Source of the DNA: DASRQK01 sp964436635
Lineage (GTDB): Bacteria > Bacteroidota > Bacteroidia > Sphingobacteriales > Sphingobacteriaceae
DNA: 60,698 nucleotides
Assembly: GCA_964436635.1 (NCBI GenBank)
Contig: CAYTDM010000012.1
Location: 1 to 60,698, forward strand
Direction of reading: 5' to 3'
A model generated the notes under the pieces. The model had not been told where the DNA came from, did no database searches, and was given only the letters and a program-made list of their open reading frames with translations. The position numbers and the translations under genes were made by a program. Of this stretch, positions 1-7,906 are shown piece after piece; the first letter of the stretch is position 1, and each line of letters begins with the position of its first letter.

Positions 1-1908
1 CATGAATTCACTCATGTCGATGCGGACCATAGACTGATCATCATCAAATAAAAACTCAGCTAAGGCCTTTGCAAGTTCCGTTTTCCCCACACCTGTAGTG
101 CCAAGGAAAATGAAGGAACCGATAGGGCGACGTTGGTCACTTAATCCTGCGCGTGCTCGTCGTATCGCATCGGAAACCGCTTCTATGGCTTCTTCTTGAC
201 CGGCTACACGCTTATGCAACTCAGCTTCTAAGTGTAATAATTTTTCGCGTTCGCTCTGTACCATTTTAGTCACCGGTACGCCTGTCCAACGAGACACTAC
301 TCCTGCGATGTCTTCAGCCGTAACTTCTTCTTTTAGCATGCGAGAATCGCTTTGTTTTTCTGCTAATTGCTGTTTTAGGGCTGCTACTTTATCTTGAGAT
401 TCTTTTACACGTCCATATCGAATTTCTGCCACTCGACCATAATCACCTGCGCGTTCCGCTTGCTCGGCTTCGATCTTATAATTTTCTATTTGCTCCAGTT
501 CCGCATTGATTTGGTCTACCAATGATTTTTCGCTTTGCCAAGCAGCTCTTAACGCATCTCGTTCTGCACTTAGATTCGCGATTTCGGCACTTAAATCTTG
601 TACCTTTCGTTCATCATGTTCACGCTTTAATGCTTCTCTTTCGATTTCTAATTGCATGATTTTGCGTTCGATTTCATCTACAGATTCTGGAACGGAGTCC
701 ATTTCAAGGCGTAATTTTGAAGCCGCTTCATCCATTAAATCGATGGCTTTATCGGGTAAAAATCGATCGGCAATGTAGCGTTGAGATAATTCTACAGAGG
801 CAATGATGGCCTCATCCAAGATGCGCACTTTATGGTGTGTTTCATAGCGTTCTTTTAATCCTCTTAGAATAGAAATGGCATCTTGAGCATCCGGTTCTTC
901 CACCATTACTTTTTGAAATCTTCGCTCTAAGGCTTTATCTTTTTCAAAAAACTTTTGAAATTCATTTAAGGTCGTTGCACCGATCGCGCGCAGCTCCCCA
1001 CGAGCCAGGGCAGGTTTTAAGATGTTTGCTGCATCCATGGCCCCTTCGCCACCACCAGCGCCGACCAGGGTATGAATTTCATCTATAAATAAAATAATTT
1101 CACCGTCGCTATCAGCCACTTCTTTTACCACAGATTTTAATCGCTCTTCGAACTCTCCTTTGTATTTTGCGCCAGCTACCAATGCACCCATATCCAATGA
1201 AAAAACAGTTTTAGATTTGAGATTCTCTGGCACGTCGCCTTTGATGATTCTATGCGCGATGCCTTCTGCAATCGCGGTTTTCCCTACACCCGGTTCACCA
1301 ACCAAGATGGGATTATTTTTCGTCCTTCTGGACAAAATTTGAATAACCCGACGAATTTCTTCATCCCTTCCGATAACAGGATCGAGTTTCCCCGATTCAG
1401 CGAAATCGTTTAAATTTCTCGCATATTTATTTAGCGCATTATAAGTCGCTTCCGCATTTTGGCTCGTCACGCGTTGGTTTCCTCTTAATTCTAAGATGGC
1501 CTTTTTTAAATCTTTTTCAGTTACACCAGTATTTTTTAATAGGGTAGACGTGTTGTCATTTACTTGTAAAATAGCCAATAACAAGTGTTCTACCGAAATA
1601 AACTCATCTTTAAACTCTTTCAAATAGCTTTGAGCCTTTTGAAAGAGGGTGTTACTGGAAGAAGATAGGTAAATCTGCCCGCCACTCACTTTAGGAAGTT
1701 GCTCGATGCGCTTATCTAATTCCTGAATCAAGTTGGGTACATTTACCCCAATTTTCTTCAAAACGTGATGAACGACTTGGTCATCTTCCATGAGTAAGCC
1801 TTTTAAAATGTGAGCAGGTTCAATGGCTTGTTGTTGGTGACCAGTCACGATTTCCGTCGCTTTTTGAATTGCTTCTTGAGCTTTTATTGTATAATTATTA
1901 AAATTCAT
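1..1908 (-). CDS. clpB: ATP-dependent disaggregase ClpB (C-terminus cut by window edge)
   Basis: Cytosolic Hsp100 chaperone that, with DnaK, pulls proteins out of aggregates. The visible part is 636 codons, read from an ATG at 1908 down to base 1. It contains the N-domain (about residues 1-145), the first AAA+ module with Walker A GEPGVGKT near residue 204 and an FIDEIH Walker B, the long charged coiled-coil middle domain (about 400-540), and the start of the second AAA+ module with GTTGVGKT near 603, ending just after IDMSEFM. About 230 residues are missing beyond the window edge. The middle domain separates ClpB from ClpA and ClpC. I see no clear TAnnTTTG promoter upstream, so a heat-shock control site could not be identified. 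Confidence 0.97.
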   Translation of the reverse strand, partial: MNFNNYTIKAQEAIQKATEIVTGHQQQAIEPAHILKGLLMEDDQVVHHVLKKIGVNVPNLIQELDKRIEQLPKVSGGQIYLSSSSNTLFQKAQSYLKEFKDEFISVEHLLLAILQVNDNTSTLLKNTGVTEKDLKKAILELRGNQRVTSQNAEATYNALNKYARNLNDFAESGKLDPVIGRDEEIRRVIQILSRRTKNNPILVGEPGVGKTAIAEGIAHRIIKGDVPENLKSKTVFSLDMGALVAGAKYKGEFEERLKSVVKEVADSDGEIILFIDEIHTLVGAGGGEGAMDAANILKPALARGELRAIGATTLNEFQKFFEKDKALERRFQKVMVEEPDAQDAISILRGLKERYETHHKVRILDEAIIASVELSQRYIADRFLPDKAIDLMDEAASKLRLEMDSVPESVDEIERKIMQLEIEREALKREHDERKVQDLSAEIANLSAERDALRAAWQSEKSLVDQINAELEQIENYKIEAEQAERAGDYGRVAEIRYGRVKESQDKVAALKQQLAEKQSDSRMLKEEVTAEDIAGVVSRWTGVPVTKMVQSEREKLLHLEAELHKRVAGQEEAIEAVSDAIRRARAGLSDQRRPIGSFIFLGTTGVGKTELAKALAEFLFDDDQSMVRIDMSEFM

Positions 1909-2065
1909 AGTATTCTTATTGCAAAATGTATTAACAAAATTCTATTAAATTCCGTCAAAATAAATACCACGATGCATCCTTTTCTTAAATCAGTCGAAAT
2001 GGCTTTTAAAAATTCAATCTTCTGTCAATTTGGCGCTTTAGGATCGTTTTTTCTGAAAAAATGTC

Positions 2066-2093
2066 AAAAAAAAGGAGCGACTCACGTCACTCC
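2066..2093 (-). terminator. Rho-independent terminator of the superoxide dismutase gene
   Basis: An 8-bp stem (arms 2074-2081 and 2086-2093, one G.U pair) with a 4-nt loop is followed on the minus strand by a run of eight to nine T. It lies about 33 bp past the dismutase stop. Confidence 0.85.
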
Positions 2094-2125
2094 CTTATTA
2101 TTATAAAACAAATAAGATCCTAAAG

Positions 2126-2875
2126 TTATGAAGCATATTGGGCAGCTACAAAGTCCCAATTTACTAAGTTCCACCAATTCGAGATGTATTCACCTCTTTT
2201 GTTTTGGTAGTGTAAATAATATGCATGTTCCCATACATCGATTCCAAGTAATGGAGTGCCTTTTATTTCTGCATCTCCCATTAATGGGTTATCTTGATTT
2301 GGAGTAGAACCAATTTTCAACCCATCTGCATCTTTCACTAACCAAGCCCAGCCAGAACCAAATCGAGAAGCACCTGCAGCAGCAAATGCAGTTTTAAATT
2401 CGTCAAAACTTCCAAAAGATGCTTCAATGGCTGCTAACAAATCACCAGTCGGCGCATTATTTTCTTTAGCTGCTTGCATGGATTTCCAGAAAAAACTATG
2501 GTTCCAAGCACCACCACCATTGTTTCTTGCTTTTGTAGAATAGTTGGAAATGTTAGCAAAGAATTCTTCAACGGAACCAGCAGAAATGGACTCTTCCTGA
2601 ATCGCATCATTTGCATTCGTAACGTAAGCAGCATGGTGTTTACTATAATGAATTTCCATGGTGCGCGCATCAATGAATGGCTCTAATGCATCGTATGAAT
2701 AGGGAAGAGGTTCTTGTTCAAAATTTGCTAATAAACCACCAGTATTTTGTTTTTCAGGTGAACTGCAAGACACTAAACTGCTTAAAGGATTCACGCCTAA
2801 AGCGGTGCTCGCAACTGTGACCACAGATAACCCAATACTGGACTTTAAAAAGCTTCTCCTATTAGATAATTTCAT
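2126..2875 (-). CDS. sodA: Exported Mn-type superoxide dismutase
   Basis: Converts superoxide to peroxide and oxygen. The Fe/Mn-SOD fold is complete after an N-terminal extension of about 50 residues. The predicted metal ligands are His76, His126, Asp213 and His217 (the DVWEHAYY motif). GGGAWNH and the NQD segment near residue 193 favour the Mn type. The extension is unusual: it has a twin-arginine motif (NRRSFLK, residues 5-11), a hydrophobic stretch and LVSC at 34-37, which fits a lipobox. The enzyme is therefore probably exported by Tat and may be lipid-anchored, whereas most bacterial MnSODs are cytosolic. It is monocistronic, with a consensus promoter upstream and a hairpin terminator downstream. 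Confidence 0.95.
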   Translation of the reverse strand: MKLSNRRSFLKSSIGLSVVTVASTALGVNPLSSLVSCSSPEKQNTGGLLANFEQEPLPYSYDALEPFIDARTMEIHYSKHHAAYVTNANDAIQEESISAGSVEEFFANISNYSTKARNNGGGAWNHSFFWKSMQAAKENNAPTGDLLAAIEASFGSFDEFKTAFAAAGASRFGSGWAWLVKDADGLKIGSTPNQDNPLMGDAEIKGTPLLGIDVWEHAYYLHYQNKRGEYISNWWNLVNWDFVAAQYAS

Positions 2876-2921
2876 ATGCTGAAATGATTGTAAATTCCTG
2901 ATTTATATTGGCACTATTTAC

Positions 2922-2952
2922 CAAAGTTATTAAAATTGATTTAAATTCCAAA
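2922..2952 (-). promoter_or_regulatory. Promoter of sodA (TTTG-N19-TAACTTTG)
   Basis: On the minus strand the -33 TTTG (2949-2952) and the -7 box TAACTTTG (2922-2929) are separated by exactly 19 nt, matching the Bacteroidota consensus. The predicted leader is about 40 nt. Confidence 0.8.
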
Positions 2953-2968
2953 TTTTTTTAAATGCACT

Positions 2969-4150
2969 TTAACTATTATTTGGCTTTTTACTCAACATAC
3001 TTAATAATGCAAATCCTAAAATACCTGAAATTAAGGATGCCAATAGGACGGCAATTTTTGCCTCAGCCAGGATGAAATCTTGCCCCGCAAAAGACAAGAT
3101 AGCAATGAAAATAGACATGGTAAATCCTATACCCGCTAACATGCCTACGCCTACAATCTGACCAAAATTTGCTTTTTCTGGTAGATCAGCAATTTTCAAC
3201 TTGACCGTTAACCAACAGATTAAACTAATACCGAGCGGTTTTCCAATGATCAATCCACCCATAATTCCAAGTCCAAGGGGGGTCACTAATCCCGCGAACA
3301 TTTCGGATTCGATTACAATGTTCGTATTGACTAATGCAAACAGCGGCATGATTAGGAAATTGACTGGTTTCACTAAAAGGTGCTCCAATTTGATTAATGG
3401 AGATTCCGTATCACCTGTAAATACTTTAGTAGGAATGCTCATCGCGACTAATACCCCAGCAATGGTAGCATGGACTCCAGAATGATGGATAAAATACCAT
3501 ATAAATAACCCTGGAATTAAGTAGAAATACAACTTTTTTACTCCCATTCTATTGAATACAAGGAGCAGTGCGAATATGGCCAATCCTAATAATAAATAAG
3601 TAACTTGAAGATTGGAGTTATAAAATATTGCTATCACTAAAATCGCGATCAAATCGTCCACAATAGCTAAGGCCGCTAAGAATATCTTAAGAGACAATGG
3701 AGCTTTTCGCCCTAACATATTAATAATCGCTAAGGAGAATGCGATATCTGTCGCCATTGGAATCCCCCATCCAGACGCTGTTTCAGTGCCTGAATTAAAC
3801 AGCACATAGATTAAGGCTGGCGCAGCAACCCCGCCTATAGCCGCTAAAATCGGAAATATGGCCCGTTTTGGCGAAGACAGTTGGCCGTTTACTAATTCTC
3901 TTTTGATCTCCAAGCCGACCATCAAAAAGAAGATGGCCATTAAACCATCATTGATCCACAAAAGGATGGAATAATTCAGATGAATACTTTCGGAATGATA
4001 CCCAATTTCCTTCGCTAATAAACTTTCAAAGTCCGCTCCTAAGGGAGAATTGGCAATAATTAGTGAAATCACCACACAACTTAATAGGATGATTCCTCCT
4101 ATAGACTCTGATTGAAAAAACTCTTTGATCCCTTTCACAAACGTACTCAT
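2969..4150 (-). CDS. nhaA: Na+/H+ antiporter NhaA
   Basis: Inner-membrane antiporter that expels sodium in exchange for protons and helps control internal pH. It has 393 residues with about 12 hydrophobic helices, the family's usual length. The paired ion-binding aspartates sit in ALAIVDDL (Asp165-Asp166), and MATDIAFSL carries the Asp135 equivalent of E. coli Asp133. The ATG at 4150 directly precedes the amphipathic helix usual for NhaA. The gene stands alone: a repeat array separates it from the upstream peptidase gene, and the sodA promoter follows its stop within 20 bp. Confidence 0.97.
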   Translation of the reverse strand: MSTFVKGIKEFFQSESIGGIILLSCVVISLIIANSPLGADFESLLAKEIGYHSESIHLNYSILLWINDGLMAIFFLMVGLEIKRELVNGQLSSPKRAIFPILAAIGGVAAPALIYVLFNSGTETASGWGIPMATDIAFSLAIINMLGRKAPLSLKIFLAALAIVDDLIAILVIAIFYNSNLQVTYLLLGLAIFALLLVFNRMGVKKLYFYLIPGLFIWYFIHHSGVHATIAGVLVAMSIPTKVFTGDTESPLIKLEHLLVKPVNFLIMPLFALVNTNIVIESEMFAGLVTPLGLGIMGGLIIGKPLGISLICWLTVKLKIADLPEKANFGQIVGVGMLAGIGFTMSIFIAILSFAGQDFILAEAKIAVLLASLISGILGFALLSMLSKKPNNS

Positions 4151-4250
4151 CGATGATTAATTTAAATGGTTTTCTGTATATATTTTTTGGAAATGCGAAT
4201 GATTAAAGATTGCCTGAATGAACAGTTAATGAATTTTGAAGTACAAATTA

Positions 4251-4348
4251 ATTTTTAAAGCGCTAATCAACCTTTAAAAGTGCTAATCAGCCTTTAAAGC
4301 GCTAATCAACCTTTATAAGTGCTGATCAACCTTTAAAATGCTGATCAA
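4251..4348 (-). repeat. Stop-codon-spanning tandem array, about 19-20 bp x 5
   Basis: On the minus strand five imperfect units of the form GATYAGCRCTTTAAAGGTT follow one another with periods of 19, 20, 19 and 20 bp. The first unit is the end of the M28 peptidase coding region (codons for D-Q-H-F-K-G). The stop TGA (4326-4328) falls at the first unit junction, and TGA recurs at the next junctions. No hairpin terminator is present. Confidence 0.9.
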
Positions 4349-5231
4349 TTTCAATGATCACGTCTAAAACGGCTTTTGTCGCTTCATAAAAGAACTTTGG
4401 CTGAATATTCTCAAAGGTGTCTCTCGGCGTATGGTAATCTGGATGATCTTCCACACCAAAATAGATAAAAGGAATATTTTTTCTAAAAAAAGCACCTTGG
4501 TCACTTTGCATGGTCCAATCATTTCTACCCGTACCTGGGACATCGTATCCAGCCACTAATTGAATAAATTCCGTACTTCCATTTTCAATAAATGGCAATA
4601 AGGAAGGCGTGTGGTGCGTGCCTGCCGCCACTAAACGACTTTGATCGTTACGACTAATCATATCCAGGTTAATGTTTAATACGATATTTTTCAGCTCGAC
4701 AGGAGGTTGTTCTACAAAATGCCTTGCTCCGCGCAAACCCATTTCTTCCGCATCAAAAGAAGCAAAAATCAGCGTGTGTTCTGGATTTTTGTCCGCAAAA
4801 TAGGCCACAATCGCTAACAAACCAGACGCTCCACTTGCATTGTCATCCGCGCCAGGGTGCAATTCCCCTCTACGAAATCCAATATGATCGTAGTGCCCCG
4901 AAATAACGATGGCTTTTTCTGATTTCCCTGGAATATAAGCGATTAAGTTTTTCCCTGTTAAGGAATCATTGATCGAAAATTCTTGAATATAAGAGCCGTT
5001 AAATTTTTGAAGGTTTAACTTTTCAAATCGATCGAGGATGTAATCCACCGATTTCTGATGTTCTGGAGTACCCGGTTTTCTGCCTGCAAATTCTACCGAG
5101 GCTAATGTTTTAAGGTCATTTAATAATTTAGTACTATCTACTTTGCTTTTTTGCTGCGCAAAACTTGTATTTGCGGAAAAAACCAAGAGAAATATAAAGA
5201 TCGATGCAATAAAGGTTTTGTTAGTTTGCAT
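4326..5231 (-). CDS. Secreted M28-family zinc aminopeptidase
   Basis: Di-zinc peptidase with a Sec signal peptide (residues 1-25, ending SFAQ), so it probably acts in the periplasm. M28 zinc ligands and catalytic residues are visible: His in SGHYDHIG, Asp in HPGADDNASG, the Glu pair in FDAEEMG, Asp in LNLDMISRN-like LDMISR, and His in DYHTPRDT. The length of 301 residues fits the short M28 group without a PA domain. It lies 36 bp downstream of a small membrane-protein gene and may share its transcript. Its last codons form the first unit of a tandem array that continues past the stop. The substrate is not predictable from sequence. Confidence 0.93.
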   Translation of the reverse strand: MQTNKTFIASIFIFLLVFSANTSFAQQKSKVDSTKLLNDLKTLASVEFAGRKPGTPEHQKSVDYILDRFEKLNLQKFNGSYIQEFSINDSLTGKNLIAYIPGKSEKAIVISGHYDHIGFRRGELHPGADDNASGASGLLAIVAYFADKNPEHTLIFASFDAEEMGLRGARHFVEQPPVELKNIVLNINLDMISRNDQSRLVAAGTHHTPSLLPFIENGSTEFIQLVAGYDVPGTGRNDWTMQSDQGAFFRKNIPFIYFGVEDHPDYHTPRDTFENIQPKFFYEATKAVLDVIIEIDQHFKG

Positions 5232-5267
5232 GGCAATTAAATTGTTAAAATAATGTCTAGTTAACGG

Positions 5268-5723
5268 TTATTCAGCAGTGTTCTGAATCGGATCGCTCAG
5301 CGAATTGGCGGGAAAATTACGTTTTATTTTGCCAAAAATGAAATACAAACAAGTCATTGCGCAAGCCACCCAAAAAAGATATCCACCGAAATGAAAGGAA
5401 CTTTTTAATAAACGATGGGAGGTCGTCGTGAAGTCCAAATACGTGTAGTAGGCACCAATTCCAACACAAATCAAGAGTAAAATGGCAATGATTACACTCA
5501 CAAAATTAGGCAAGAGGCGTTTGCTTAACCATAAGATGAAAATGATTAAAAGTTGAATTCCAAATAACAATAGCGCTGTTTTCCACCAACTTTTTAATAT
5601 TCCATAATCGCGATAAAGCAAGAAGATGCTTACTTTTCCTATCCATGACATGTTCGCCATCATAATGCCCGAAATCGTCGATAACAATGCTTGAAACGTG
5701 ATGAATGTACTGAGTCCTTTCAT
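5268..5723 (-). CDS. Small integral membrane protein, unknown function
   Basis: I do not recognise this family. From the ATG at 5723 (MKGLSTF) the protein is 151 residues with about four hydrophobic helices and a short charged C-terminus. The frame stays open up to 5750, but that longer start would lie inside the terminator hairpin of the upstream gene (5743-5760), so the inner ATG is chosen. It is followed after 36 bp by the M28 peptidase gene on the same strand, suggesting co-transcription. Confidence 0.7.
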   Translation of the reverse strand: MKGLSTFITFQALLSTISGIMMANMSWIGKVSIFLLYRDYGILKSWWKTALLLFGIQLLIIFILWLSKRLLPNFVSVIIAILLLICVGIGAYYTYLDFTTTSHRLLKSSFHFGGYLFWVACAMTCLYFIFGKIKRNFPANSLSDPIQNTAE

Positions 5724-5734
5724 GGGGTTAAGGT

Positions 5735-5760
5735 AATAAAAAATGCCCAATTAAGGGCAT
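5735..5760 (-). terminator. Hairpin terminator after the speA-lipoprotein operon
   Basis: Perfect 6-bp arms ATGCCC and GGGCAT (5743-5748 and 5755-5760) are followed on the minus strand by a T-run. It ends the transcript of the lipoprotein gene at 5821-6402 and rules out the longer start of the next gene. Confidence 0.75.
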
Positions 5761-5820
5761 GATTTCTTGTGTTTTGTATCGTAAATTTTACTGCTGTTTA
5801 AGCTAAAAAAGATCAAGTAA

Positions 5821-6402
5821 TTAAGGAACAATCGACCATCCGATGGTTTCATCGAATCTAAAATTATACGACTTTTTTAAAAAAGATGCACTGGAGGCGC
5901 GGTTCTTTTTCGCTAAAGGCGCAAAATCCGTTTCTTGTTGTTTCAGCGTAACAGTTGCCTTTACTCGATTCTTGCCGGTTTGTTCAAGAATCACCGACTC
6001 CGATTCATCGATCACATATTCATACGTTTTAACCGTAGCCGTTTTTTCGGTTTTTTTGGTGACATATGGAATGGATTTCTCCGTCAAAAACACGTCGTAA
6101 GTAAAGATGCTATCGCTGGATAAAAATTTCTTTCTTTCTTTTAATATATCTAACCTTATGTATCCATATTTTTCTAAGGTTTCGTACACGTCAAGCAGAT
6201 CAGCTTCGTTTTTTTTGCTAAATTTTACTTCGCCGTAGGCAAATTCTGCTGTTTCGTAAACAGGAAAATTTTCCAGGTGGTACGTAATCTCATTAAGCGC
6301 AATGCGTTCGTTAATTTCTTTTTTATTCGTACAGTTCACTAATAAAAAAGAAAGCAGCATCACCGGAATGAAGCTGCTTAATGTGTTTATTCTTTTAGCC
6401 AT
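5821..6402 (-). CDS. Putative lipoprotein, unknown function
   Basis: 193 residues starting with a hydrophobic signal and LLVNC at about residues 20-24, a possible lipobox with Asn before Cys. The mature part is charged and soluble, with no domain I recognise. It starts 21 bp after the arginine decarboxylase stop on the same strand and is followed by a hairpin terminator, so the two genes probably form one transcript. Whether that reflects shared function is unknown. Confidence 0.7.
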   Translation of the reverse strand: MAKRINTLSSFIPVMLLSFLLVNCTNKKEINERIALNEITYHLENFPVYETAEFAYGEVKFSKKNEADLLDVYETLEKYGYIRLDILKERKKFLSSDSIFTYDVFLTEKSIPYVTKKTEKTATVKTYEYVIDESESVILEQTGKNRVKATVTLKQQETDFAPLAKKNRASSASFLKKSYNFRFDETIGWSIVP

Positions 6403-6423
6403 GGCTGTGCATTTTGGTCCTAT

Positions 6424-7821
6424 TTAGTTGTAGCCGAGCAAGCGTAACACTTGCTTGCTGTTTTGCTCTTCACCAAAAACCTCAAAATTAAATGTTTCAT
6501 CGCGATTTCTGCGGATTAAAACATGTTTTGGGGACGGTAATAAGCAGTGATGAATTCCACCATAACCGCTTAAAACTTCCTGATAGGCGCCGGTATGGAA
6601 AAATCCAATGTATTGCACCTTTCTTGTTTTCGGCATAAATACGTTATTCATATGCGCTTCCTGACTGTAATAGTCTTGTCCATCGCATGTAATACCACCC
6701 AAATTTACACGTTCATATTCAAAATCCCAATTATTTATAGGTAATAGAATGTATTTTTGGTTCAGGGCCCAAACATCTGGTAAATTCGTAATAAACGAGC
6801 CATCTAACATCAACCATTTTTCACGGTCATTTTGTTGTTTTCTGCCCAAAACCTTGTACAAAATACCCGAAGCTTCTGCTACGGTGTATTTTCCGAATTC
6901 AGTGACAATATCAGGTTCCATGACGTCGTGAACTGCACAGATTTGTTTGATGCGATTCACAATTTCGTTCACCATGTATTCATAATCAAAATCGTGTACC
7001 AAAGAATCTTTGAACGGCATACCTCCACCGATGTCTAAGGTGTCCAAATCCGGATTGATTTTTTTGAATTTACAATACAGGGTGACATATTTCTCTAATT
7101 CATTCCAGTAATACGGCGTGTCAGAGATCCCAGAATTGATAAAGAAATGTAAAAGCTTTACTTTAAAGTTCGGGTTATCTGCAATTTTATTGTTGTAGAA
7201 TTCAAGCACATCTTCTAAACGAATGCCTAATCGGGAAGTGTAGAATTCAGAGTTCGGTTGTTCTTCAGCCGCTATTCGAATCCCTAAATTACACGGTTCA
7301 TCCAATTCAATTTCATCGTCATAGATGTTGAATTCTTCCTTGTTATCCAAAACCGGGATAATGTTTTTATACCCATCGTGGATCATATCCACAATGTATT
7401 GCTTGTATTGATAGGTTTTAAAACCATTACAAATAACGGTAATGTCTTTGTTTAACACCCCTTTTTTCTCCAAAGCATCAATCAGAGGCATGTCAAACGC
7501 TGAAGACGTTTCAAGGTGGATATCATTTTTTAAGGCTTCTTCCACCACGTGTCTAAAGTGGGAGCTTTTCGTACAATAACAGTACATGTAGCTGCCTCTA
7601 TAATTGTGTTTTAATATAGCCGTTTGAAATAATATTTTCGCTTGTTGAATCTTTTTACTGATTAATGGTATGTACGTGAAACGTAGGGGGGTCCCATAGG
7701 TTTCAATCATCTCCATTAAATTCAGATCATGGAAAAATAATTCATCCTCAATGATGTCAAAACCGTCTTGAGGGAAGCCGACGCTAAGGTCAAGGAATTC
7801 CTGGTAACTTTGCATTTTCAA
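6424..7821 (-). CDS. speA: Arginine decarboxylase-like PLP enzyme (short form)
   Basis: Fold-type III PLP decarboxylase expected to turn arginine into agmatine for polyamine synthesis. The PLP lysine is likely in CYCTKSSHFRH (aligned with the YPIKVNQ motif of SpeA). The phosphate-binding glycine loop is DIGGGMP, and FGKYTVAEAS is the conserved barrel segment. At 465 residues it is much shorter than E. coli SpeA (658), as is usual for the Bacteroidota form. It is divergent from argS, with promoters that overlap face to face, and probably co-transcribed with the lipoprotein gene downstream. Substrate specificity, arginine rather than another basic amino acid, is inferred from family resemblance. 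Confidence 0.85.
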   Translation of the reverse strand: MKMQSYQEFLDLSVGFPQDGFDIIEDELFFHDLNLMEMIETYGTPLRFTYIPLISKKIQQAKILFQTAILKHNYRGSYMYCYCTKSSHFRHVVEEALKNDIHLETSSAFDMPLIDALEKKGVLNKDITVICNGFKTYQYKQYIVDMIHDGYKNIIPVLDNKEEFNIYDDEIELDEPCNLGIRIAAEEQPNSEFYTSRLGIRLEDVLEFYNNKIADNPNFKVKLLHFFINSGISDTPYYWNELEKYVTLYCKFKKINPDLDTLDIGGGMPFKDSLVHDFDYEYMVNEIVNRIKQICAVHDVMEPDIVTEFGKYTVAEASGILYKVLGRKQQNDREKWLMLDGSFITNLPDVWALNQKYILLPINNWDFEYERVNLGGITCDGQDYYSQEAHMNNVFMPKTRKVQYIGFFHTGAYQEVLSGYGGIHHCLLPSPKHVLIRRNRDETFNFEVFGEEQNSKQVLRLLGYN

Positions 7822-7829
7822 TTATCAAA

Positions 7830-7860
7830 TTTCCTTTTTAAATAAATTTATCTAAGTTTG
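7830..7860 (+). promoter_or_regulatory. Predicted argS promoter (TTTC-N19-TAAGTTTG)
   Basis: A perfect -7 box TAAGTTTG (7853-7860) is preceded at 19 nt by TTTC, one base off TTTG. Its start point would be near 7866, giving an argS leader of about 40 nt that includes the 7873-7892 palindrome. Confidence 0.6.
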
Positions 7861-7861
7861 G

Positions 7862-7892
7862 CAAAGATATGTTTTAGGAATGAATTCCTAAA
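7862..7892 (-). promoter_or_regulatory. Predicted speA promoter (TTTA-N19-TATCTTTG)
   Basis: On the minus strand a perfect -7 box TATCTTTG (7862-7869) is preceded at 19 nt by TTTA (7889-7892), one base off consensus. It is separated by one base from the argS -7 box, so the two promoters face each other and their transcripts would overlap by several bases. Confidence 0.6.
7873..7892. promoter_or_regulatory. 8-bp-arm palindrome between speA and argS, operator candidate
   Basis: TTTAGGAA and TTCCTAAA are perfect inverted arms around a 4-nt centre. The element covers the -33 region and most of the spacer of the speA promoter, and lies in the argS leader. Confidence 0.55.
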
Positions 7893-7906
7893 TAGATAAA
7901 GTGTTT

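Noticed and set aside
1810..2106. 98-codon plus-strand frame across the clpB start
   Set aside because: Most of it is antisense to clpB or AT-rich intergenic sequence, and its end overlaps the sodA terminator. No family resemblance.
4251..4348. CRISPR-like interpretation of the tandem arrays
   Set aside because: Units are directly adjacent with no spacers, are imperfect, and differ between loci. No cas genes are present.
5724..5750. Longer start for the small membrane protein at 5750
   Set aside because: It would place the first codons inside a hairpin terminator of the upstream gene; the inner ATG gives a normal membrane-protein start.
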